A model generated the notes under the pieces. That model was given only the letters and a program-made list of their open reading frames with translations, was not told the DNA's origin and did no database searches. A stretch of DNA of 5,420 nt from assembly GCA_016932295.1 (NCBI GenBank), contig JAFGDC010000297.1:1-5420 (forward strand), read 5' to 3'. This document shows, in pieces, positions 1-5,270 of this stretch. Position 1 is the first letter of the stretch. Every line of letters starts with the position of its first letter. The position numbers were made by a program, and so were the translations under genes. This DNA comes from a candidate division CSSED10-310 bacterium. Its GTDB lineage: Bacteria; CSSED10-310; JAFGDC01.

Positions 1-465
1 CCGGGATGGCGCTTCCCGGGAAAACCGGCGCCGGGTGAACAGGCTGCCGGACGGATCACCACGGCGGTTATGATGCTGGTGGTCATGGCCCTCTCCATAC
101 GCAATCCTTCCGGTCATCTCGACATCATGCGACGGCTCAGGGCCTTTAACAACCTGTCACCGGTCATCATGCGGACGGTGGCGGCGCGGAACATACGCAA
201 TGCCGTGGTGTTCGTCGACTCTTCCATCGGCAGGGACCAGTGGATGAGTTATGGATCGGTGTTTCCTCAGAACAGCATTGGATTCGACGGACCAGTGGTC
301 TATGCCCGTTATGATGGAGGCGAACTGGATCGAAAAGTGATGGCGGCGTACCCTGACAGGGAGTACTTTGTTATTTCTTATCCGAAAGGTAACATGAGAC
401 CATATCATGTTGAGCGACTTAGAAGGCCGGGCGCGGGGCCTGGAAAAGCGGCACCGGCGCTCTAG
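1..465 (+). CDS. C-terminal part of a membrane glycosyltransferase-like protein (5' truncated by window)
   Basis: The frame is open from the first base to a TAG at 463-465, giving 154 residues. No stop lies upstream of the first internal ATG (70), so this is the tail of a longer gene and not a small complete one. It begins with a basic, Pro/Gly-rich loop, then one hydrophobic stretch (about residues 22-33, AVMMLVVMALSI) that looks like a last membrane helix. A soluble domain follows, with the patterns RNAVVFVDSS, YGSVFPQNS, FDGPVVYARYDGG and AAYPDREYFVISY. From memory, this tail (a 'name the protein's voice' strand, then DGPVVYAR and PDR) recurs in large polytopic proteins annotated as PMT/ArnT-like (GT-39/GT-83) lipid-linked sugar transferases. 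The last 14 residues, rich in Pro, Gly and Ala, look unstructured. The catalytic N-terminal part is outside the window, so the family call is an inference. Another polytopic envelope protein is possible. Confidence 0.6.
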   Translation, partial: PGWRFPGKPAPGEQAAGRITTAVMMLVVMALSIRNPSGHLDIMRRLRAFNNLSPVIMRTVAARNIRNAVVFVDSSIGRDQWMSYGSVFPQNSIGFDGPVVYARYDGGELDRKVMAAYPDREYFVISYPKGNMRPYHVERLRRPGAGPGKAAPAL

Positions 466-548
466 CGGCGGCACGGACGGCGGCGCGGAGTCTTCCCTGC
501 GGAGTCGCTGCTCACGGCGTTCGCATCATGCCCGGGAGATTGGGTGAT

Positions 549-555
549 GGAGGTG
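549..555 (+). promoter_or_regulatory. Ribosome binding site deciding the aldolase start
   Basis: GGAGGTG lies just upstream of the ATG at 559, with about four bases between GGAGGT and the start codon. It supports ATG 559 over the in-frame GTG at 544 and ATG at 547, whose only candidate is a weaker GGGAG at 534-538. The family's N-terminus (hydrophobic residues followed by LD(T/S)) also begins exactly at 559. Confidence 0.7.
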
Positions 556-558
556 GAC

Positions 559-1218
559 ATGTCAATCTATCTTGATTCAGCGAACTATGATGAAGCAATT
601 GAGGCGGCTCGGCTGGGTTGGGTGGCGGGAGTGACCACAAATCCGTTGCTGTTGGCTGGAGAAGCCCATGCCAGCGAGGAGCGGGGGAGCCCGAGGACCA
701 TCCAGATTATTCTTGAGCGGTTGTCACAGCTTGACTTTGGCCAGGTTTTCTACCAGATGACCGGCACCAAGATGAATGCGTTACGGGCTGAATTGAACAG
801 GATCAGGACCATCCTGGGTGATCACCTGGTGGTAAAGATTCCTCCGACCGAACTGGGATTTTCGTTCATGCGCGAGATCAGCGCCAAGGTGCCCTGCTGT
901 GCCACCGCATTGTTCAGCGTAGCACAGGCGATAGCAGCCATGGAGACTGGCGCGTCTTACGTGGCGGTGTACCTGGAACGGGCCGAGCGGGCCGGAGTGG
1001 AGGGCATGGCGCTGTTGAGCACCATGGCGCGTTGCCTGGATGGTAGCGGAACCAGCGTGATCGCCGCCAGCATCAAATCGAGGGAAACGATGGAAATGGC
1101 CCTCGCTGCGGGGGCGCGGCACGTCACTCTCCCCTGGCGCGTGATGCAGCGGATCATCCATCACCCCTTGAGCGATGAGGCGGTCAGGCACTTCACCGAA
1201 CAGGGCATGGGCTTATGA
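559..1218 (+). CDS. Fructose-6-phosphate aldolase / TalC-type transaldolase family protein
   Basis: This is a 219-residue TIM-barrel class I aldolase, close to the usual 214-220 residues of the short FSA/TalC family. FSA reversibly cleaves fructose 6-phosphate to dihydroxyacetone and glyceraldehyde 3-phosphate; TalC enzymes transfer the dihydroxyacetone unit. Visible motifs are LDSAN (D6), GVTTNPLL (24-31), the Schiff-base lysine K93 in VVKIP, T116 in the CATALFSVAQA helix, R141 in VAVYLER, and S171 in AASIKS. The tail TLPWRVMQRIIHHP matches the E. coli FSA C-terminus well. By alignment from memory, K93, Q66, T116, Y138, R141 and S171 correspond to FSA K85, Q59, T109, Y131, R134 and S166. Gln plus Tyr at those positions is the FSA type, whereas transaldolases have Glu and Phe. 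The 35-90 segment diverges from the family. The start at 559 is chosen on its SD and the family N-terminus. The gene ends 10 bases before the kinase and probably shares its mRNA. The family is secure; the substrate is not. Confidence 0.9.
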   Translation: MSIYLDSANYDEAIEAARLGWVAGVTTNPLLLAGEAHASEERGSPRTIQIILERLSQLDFGQVFYQMTGTKMNALRAELNRIRTILGDHLVVKIPPTELGFSFMREISAKVPCCATALFSVAQAIAAMETGASYVAVYLERAERAGVEGMALLSTMARCLDGSGTSVIAASIKSRETMEMALAAGARHVTLPWRVMQRIIHHPLSDEAVRHFTEQGMGL

Positions 1219-1228
1219 GAAAAAGGCC

Positions 1229-2872
1229 ATGATCGACCTGGACAGGGTACGTCGGCAGGACTACTGTGCGTGCCTGGAGAGCAATCTGACGCGGGTCAAC
1301 GCGCTCCATAAACTTTACAAGCATTACCTGACCGCGGCGAAGGAGCGGTTGGGTGCCGATGCCACCTGCCTGCTCCACGGCCGTCTCGGCCAGGATCACC
1401 TGAGCAGCCTGCTGGTGGTGGGAGATGGCCGCAGTTTCAATCAGGAGATCCTGGCGCTGTTCGCCGGCAACCAGGCACCCCATTTGCCTGACAACCTGCT
1501 GTTGTCAGCGGTGCGGGTGCATGGCCGTCTGGTGGGGGTCACTGGCGCGGCGCGCAACCGCGGCGCGTTCTCACCGCGTACCGGGTATGCCCTCAACGAA
1601 ATGGCGGAGGTGCTGGCGCTGGTGCTGACCAGGCGCGTGGAAAGCCGGCTCCAGTCCGTTCTGGCCCGAATCAAGGAAAAGATCGTCCGTGAACTCAGGC
1701 CCATCGACCTGGCCTACCAGATTCTGGCCGGCATACTGCAGTTGGTGGGACCGGACCATTCCGCCGCCTTCCTGGCCTATGATGACCGCACCGGCGAACT
1801 GCGCGTTGAAGCCGAGAAAGTGGTATGGACCAAGACCAAGAGCGGGTACATCGGCTATTCCTTCGCCGCACCGGCGGCGCTGGCGGCGAAGCTGATCGAA
1901 TCCCCCCATAGCCGTATCCTCGACGACGAGGCGGTGCTCGATCCAGTGGACCGGCAGCTCTACGACATCCTCCGTTACTGGCATGGCAAGGGAGTGCCGG
2001 CGCCATCCAGTATTCTCTGCACTCCACTGTTGTTCGGAACGACCCTGTTAGGATTGTTGAAGATCGCGGCATGGCGGAGAACACCCTTTGACCGGTGGGA
2101 TGTGACCGTGGTGGATGACTTCCGCCAGGTCGCCGCCACCGCCCTGCGCAACGCCAGGGTGGCCGGTTCCCTGGAAGACCGCGTACTGCAGGCGGAGTTC
2201 CAGGCCGGACAGGTCACGCTGGCCCAGGCCGTCAGCCACGATATCCGTAACGCCGCCGGCGCCATCCTGCTTCTCGCTCCGCAAATGCGGGTGGACCTGC
2301 AGGATGGTGAATGCGATCCCGGCACGCTGGTTGAGGATCTCGATCAGATCATCCACAAGGCGGCACTCATCAAACGGATATTCAACAACCTGCTGAGGGA
2401 GACGGGAACAGGCAGGACCGGCGTGGGACCGGTGGATCTAAACCAGGTGATCCGCGAGACCATGGCGTTTTTCAGCGGCGACATGGAACGTAAGGGGATT
2501 CGTTTGTTGCTGCGGTTGAATGACGCCATTCCGGTGGTTCGTGCTTCCCACCGGCATCTCGAACACATCATCGGCGGCCTCGTAAACAACGCCGTGGATG
2601 CGTTCAGCGGCAACGGCGGCGAAATAGGCATCACCACCACCCTGCACGGGAACGACAGGGTCATCCTCGAAATCAGGGACAACGGCCCCGGCATGACTGC
2701 GGAACAACTGGCCGCCGCCCAGGAACCCTTTTACACCACCAAGCCGGGCGGAACCGGATTGGGCCTGCCCATCTGCCGCACCTTGACCTGGCAGATGAAC
2801 GGCCGGCTTTCCCTGGTCAGTGCGCTGAACATCGGCACCACCGCGACAGTGGAAATGGAGGCGAACCGATGA
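1229..2872 (+). CDS. Soluble GAF-domain sensor histidine kinase (NtrB-like catalytic core)
   Basis: A 547-residue cytoplasmic sensor kinase with no membrane segment or signal peptide. Domains in order: a degenerate GAF-like region (about 24-139; second half ending SAVRVHGRLVGVTGAAR...F), a clearer GAF domain (about 154-317; STPLLFG-type core seen as CTPLLFGTTLLGLLKIA), a DHp helix pair (about 322-392) with H-box QAVSHDIRNAAG and phospho-acceptor H337, and an HATPase_c domain (about 397-545). The ATPase shows N-box LVNNAVDAF (N454), G1 IRDNGPGM (D484), F-box EPFYTTK (499-505) and G2 GTGLGL (508-513). This set resembles the NtrB/HPK4 class. The H-box departs from the common HE(I/L)RNPL. An in-frame ATG at 1175 would overlap the aldolase by 44 bases and has no SD. 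ATG 1229 is preferred, although its AAGG is only two bases away, so translation may be coupled to the aldolase stop at 1216-1218. The stop overlaps the next start as ATGA. The GAF ligand is unknown. Confidence 0.93.
   Translation: MIDLDRVRRQDYCACLESNLTRVNALHKLYKHYLTAAKERLGADATCLLHGRLGQDHLSSLLVVGDGRSFNQEILALFAGNQAPHLPDNLLLSAVRVHGRLVGVTGAARNRGAFSPRTGYALNEMAEVLALVLTRRVESRLQSVLARIKEKIVRELRPIDLAYQILAGILQLVGPDHSAAFLAYDDRTGELRVEAEKVVWTKTKSGYIGYSFAAPAALAAKLIESPHSRILDDEAVLDPVDRQLYDILRYWHGKGVPAPSSILCTPLLFGTTLLGLLKIAAWRRTPFDRWDVTVVDDFRQVAATALRNARVAGSLEDRVLQAEFQAGQVTLAQAVSHDIRNAAGAILLLAPQMRVDLQDGECDPGTLVEDLDQIIHKAALIKRIFNNLLRETGTGRTGVGPVDLNQVIRETMAFFSGDMERKGIRLLLRLNDAIPVVRASHRHLEHIIGGLVNNAVDAFSGNGGEIGITTTLHGNDRVILEIRDNGPGMTAEQLAAAQEPFYTTKPGGTGLGLPICRTLTWQMNGRLSLVSALNIGTTATVEMEANR
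2857..2861 (+). promoter_or_regulatory. Ribosome binding site of the receiver-phosphatase gene
   Basis: GGAGG lies inside the kinase's last codons, seven bases before the ATG at 2869. Together with the ATGA stop/start overlap (2869-2872) it indicates translational coupling, which would keep kinase and regulator levels in proportion. Confidence 0.65.
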
Positions 2873-4011
2873 ACGGACGGGCCGCCATCCTGGTAGTGGA
2901 CGATGATCCGGGCATGCGCCGTGGTTTGAGCAGGGTATTGTCCCGCCAGCACGATGTCCTGACCGCCGGTGGAGTGGCCGAAGCAATGGAGAAAGCCGCG
3001 GAGCGGCGGTTTGATGTCGCCATCATCGACATCCGGCTGGTGGATGGTGATGGGTACGAACTGCATCATCGACTGAAACACATTCAGCCTGACATGGATA
3101 TGATTCTCATGACCGGTTCCACCTCGGAGCCTGATGAGAAGCTCTACCGGGCGCTGGTGGAGGATGTGTTCTATTTTTTCTTCAAGCCGATCGACCGTCG
3201 GGTACTGCTGGCACTGGTGGATCGTTGCCTGCGGTTGCGACGCGCCCAGCAGGCGAACGCCGACCACCTGCGCCGCCTGTCGGACGATCTGGAACGCGCC
3301 CGGCGGTTCCAGCATAGCCTGCTGCCCCGCGGACCACTCCACTGCAGCGGCTGGCGACTGGAAGGACGCCTCCGGAGCTGCGATGCGGTGGGCGGTGACG
3401 CCTTCGCCTATCGGCCGCTGGGCGATTCGGTCCAGTTTTCACTCCTCGACCTTGCCGGTCACGGCGTCCAGGCCGCCATGTACGCCGGCATGCTCACCTC
3501 CATGCTGCGCGCCGCCCGCCGGCTGGGCTCCTCACCCGAGACCACTCTCTCCAACCTCCTGCAGAATATAGACTTCCTCGAACTTCCCCGCTATGCATCC
3601 ATGGTCTACGGCCTGCTCCAGCGCGATGGAATGCTGAGGTTCTTCAACGCCGGACATCCCGACATGATATGGCTCCGGGACGGCGGCATCGAACGGTTGT
3701 CCTCCACCGGACCCATCCTGACCGCCACCGATTTGCGGATACCCTACCTGGTCGAGCAGATCCAAATGGCGCCGGGTGACAGAATTTGTGTGTACAGCGA
3801 CGGTGTCACCGAATGCCTCAGTCCGGATGAGTGTTTCTGGGGTCCGGAAGGATTGTCGGAGGTCTTGCGCTGCACCAGCGGCTGGCCGATTTCCAGCGTT
3901 CTTGACCATCTCCTGGAAGCGCTCGACCGTCACCGTGGAGAACGACCCCATGACGACGATGTGACGCTGCTCCTGATCGAACGGACGAGGGATGCCGGCG
4001 CCGCCTTGTGA
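2869..4011 (+). CDS. Response regulator fused to PP2C-type (RsbU/SpoIIE) Ser/Thr phosphatase
   Basis: A 380-residue cytoplasmic protein. The N-terminal receiver (about 5-122) has the acidic triad D11-D13, phospho-acceptor D54 in AIIDIRL, T82 in LMTGS and K106 in FFFKPID. A helical linker (about 123-150, rich in Arg, Leu and Ala, with RRFQHSLLP typical of the RsbU lead-in) joins a PP2C/SpoIIE phosphatase (about 155-372). The phosphatase shows VGGD (D177), LLDLAGHG (D194), NAGHP (260-264), YSDGVTE (D311) and DDDVT (362-366), so the metal-binding aspartates appear intact. In this family the phosphatase removes phosphate from a Ser/Thr of a STAS-domain anti-anti-sigma factor, releasing a sigma factor or other target. 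The receiver probably sets its activity after phosphorylation by the kinase encoded just upstream. Unusual: the common GGD(Y/F/W)(Y/F)D reads GGDAFAY, losing the second Asp. No C-terminal HATPase anti-sigma kinase domain is present, unlike some longer relatives. The substrate is not encoded in the window. Confidence 0.94.
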   Translation: MNGRAAILVVDDDPGMRRGLSRVLSRQHDVLTAGGVAEAMEKAAERRFDVAIIDIRLVDGDGYELHHRLKHIQPDMDMILMTGSTSEPDEKLYRALVEDVFYFFFKPIDRRVLLALVDRCLRLRRAQQANADHLRRLSDDLERARRFQHSLLPRGPLHCSGWRLEGRLRSCDAVGGDAFAYRPLGDSVQFSLLDLAGHGVQAAMYAGMLTSMLRAARRLGSSPETTLSNLLQNIDFLELPRYASMVYGLLQRDGMLRFFNAGHPDMIWLRDGGIERLSSTGPILTATDLRIPYLVEQIQMAPGDRICVYSDGVTECLSPDECFWGPEGLSEVLRCTSGWPISSVLDHLLEALDRHRGERPHDDDVTLLLIERTRDAGAAL

Positions 4012-4017
4012 TAGACT
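4009..4017 (+). promoter_or_regulatory. Possible extended -10 promoter for the thioredoxin/TPR gene
   Basis: TGATAGACT directly follows the end of the phosphatase gene. It reads as TGn plus a -10-like hexamer TAGACT that keeps the first T, the A at position 2 and the final T of TATAAT. A start about seven bases on would give a leader of roughly 20 bases carrying the SD. No TTGACA-like -35 element is seen at about 3989-3994, so this rests on the extended -10 alone. Confidence 0.3.
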
Positions 4018-4032
4018 GTCGCCATTGAACGG

Positions 4033-4038
4033 AAGGAG
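4033..4038 (+). promoter_or_regulatory. Strong ribosome binding site for the thioredoxin/TPR gene
   Basis: AAGGAG, within GGAAGGAG (4031-4038), lies six bases before the ATG at 4045. It is the best SD in the window and fixes the start. It lies in the intergenic gap, which suits a gene that can be expressed without coupling to the phosphatase. Confidence 0.75.
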
Positions 4039-4044
4039 CTGACC

Positions 4045-5259
4045 ATGCGGGTGACAATACTGTTGATGATCGTGGCGATGTGGGGAGGAATGAGTATCAT
4101 TGGAGCCGGGTTCATACCTCCCGCGGCGGAGGAGTCCAGCGACGGAGCGGGTCCGAAGACCTTCGAGGAAGCCAGGGCGCTGGCCGGCGCCGAAGGCAGG
4201 CCCTTGCTCATCAAATTCGCCGCCGATGATTGCGACTATTGCGACAGGGCCGCCAGGGAAGCGGGACAGGAGGCATTCCGTCGCGCCCTCGACCAGGTGA
4301 TCTACCTGCCGCTCAATGTCGATCACGGCGAAGGCGTTGAATTGGCTCGGCAGTACGATACGGGTGCCTTGTACCCGGTATTCATACTGGCGGACCAGGA
4401 AGGTGAACTCATCTACCGATGGACCGGCTATCTTGGCGTCGAGCACTTCGTGACCAATCTGAACAAGGCCTTACAGGATCCCAGGCCGTTGCAGACACGC
4501 ATGAAGGAATTCGAGGCGGCCCCCACGTTCACTCTCGCGCTTGAGTTGGCCAGGTATCACACGGAAATAAATGAATACATGACAGCGAATGAGCTGTACA
4601 GGCGCGCCGAGAAGCTGGCCAAGGTTCCCAATGTCCATTTTTCCTACCAGATCTTCGAGAATACCGCCAATGCCGCATGGAATGACAAAATCGGCATGGA
4701 TCAGGTGGTGGCTGCCGCCGATGAGGTGCTGGCCCATGGAGCATCCTCCTGGGATCTGCTCAGGACGGCCAAGGTCATGATCAAAATAGCACGTAAATTC
4801 AATCAGTTCGATGGACTGGCAACATACCTCAAGGCAGCCCTCGACGGCAGCGCGGCGGCCGCATCGGGTCGCCTCAAGGACGAGCGCGACCTGCTGCTGA
4901 TCGACTGGAAACTGTACGTCGATCGGGATGAATCGGGTGCCCTGCAGGCACGCAAACAGATGCTGGGGGCTGATTGGGAAACCAAACCGGATCAGTTTTA
5001 CATGTTCGCCATCTGGTGCTGGGAACGCAAGATCAACATCGAGGAGACCGAACGCTTTACCCGGCAGGCGGTGTCCATGGCCAAGCCAGGCAAATTCAAG
5101 GCAGGCGCGCTTCACATGCTGGCCGAAATCCTCGAACACCACGGCCAACTCAAGGAAGCCGTCACCTTCATGCAGCAAGCCGTCAGCGAGGCACCCGGCA
5201 GCGAGTATTACAAGATCGAACTGGATCGGCTCATCCAGAAACTGGCCGAACAGAAATAA
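4045..5259 (+). CDS. Exported thioredoxin-fold protein with C-terminal TPR-like repeats
   Basis: 404 residues. An N-terminal hydrophobic segment (about 4-23, after Arg2) predicts export to the periplasm. No clear AxA cleavage site or lipobox Cys is visible, so it may remain as an uncleaved anchor. A thioredoxin-like domain (about 38-143) has RPLLIKFAADDCDYCDRA with the CxxC pair C63/C66, a VDHGEG segment, and the cis-Pro position P111 in LYPVFIL. This pattern fits the thioredoxin_7/DsbD-C-terminal type. The rest (about 155-402) is helical and repeat-like. The clearest TPR is at about 352-385, with LAEILEHHGQLKEA followed by AVSEAPG; ANELYRRAEKLAKVP (181-195) is a weaker one. Likely role: periplasmic thiol-disulfide exchange or a protein-binding scaffold, with the TPR part recruiting a partner. 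Two Asp residues precede the first Cys where a Trp is common, so redox activity is not certain. The link to the upstream signalling genes is positional only. Confidence 0.85.
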   Translation: MRVTILLMIVAMWGGMSIIGAGFIPPAAEESSDGAGPKTFEEARALAGAEGRPLLIKFAADDCDYCDRAAREAGQEAFRRALDQVIYLPLNVDHGEGVELARQYDTGALYPVFILADQEGELIYRWTGYLGVEHFVTNLNKALQDPRPLQTRMKEFEAAPTFTLALELARYHTEINEYMTANELYRRAEKLAKVPNVHFSYQIFENTANAAWNDKIGMDQVVAAADEVLAHGASSWDLLRTAKVMIKIARKFNQFDGLATYLKAALDGSAAAASGRLKDERDLLLIDWKLYVDRDESGALQARKQMLGADWETKPDQFYMFAIWCWERKINIEETERFTRQAVSMAKPGKFKAGALHMLAEILEHHGQLKEAVTFMQQAVSEAPGSEYYKIELDRLIQKLAEQK

Positions 5260-5270
5260 CGACGAATACG

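Noticed and set aside
1..20. Inverted repeat CCGGGA/TCCCGG with a 7-base loop at the window start
   Set aside because: It lies inside a coding frame, has no T-tract, and a 6-bp GC stem is easily found by chance in such DNA.
70..465. Small independent 131-residue gene starting at ATG 70
   Set aside because: The frame is open back to base 1, the upstream codons continue a plausible loop before the membrane helix, and no SD precedes 70. It is the tail of a longer gene.
424..480. GC-rich hairpins around the end of the first gene as a terminator
   Set aside because: Stems are only about four base pairs (for example GGCC/GGCC and CGCT/AGCG) and no run of T follows, so an intrinsic terminator cannot be supported.
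1175..1228. Upstream in-frame ATG extending the kinase by 18 residues into the aldolase gene
   Set aside because: It has no SD, would overlap the aldolase by 44 bases, and the extra residues simply mirror the aldolase C-terminal codons in another frame. ATG 1229 is preferred, though its own SD is poorly placed.
2731..3342. Antisense open frame of 203 codons over the kinase/regulator junction
   Set aside because: It lies opposite the kinase G2 box and the receiver domain, which are certain; its protein is low-complexity, Gln/His-rich and without family features.
3532..4446. Long antisense open frame of 304 codons across the phosphatase end and the thioredoxin gene start
   Set aside because: It overlaps two genes with clear domain motifs on the + strand, its translation shows no recognisable motif, and GC-rich genes commonly leave long open antisense frames.
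4471..5178. Antisense open frame of 235 codons inside the thioredoxin/TPR gene
   Set aside because: It is fully contained in a gene supported by a strong SD, a signal segment and a CxxC domain. No independent start signal is visible.
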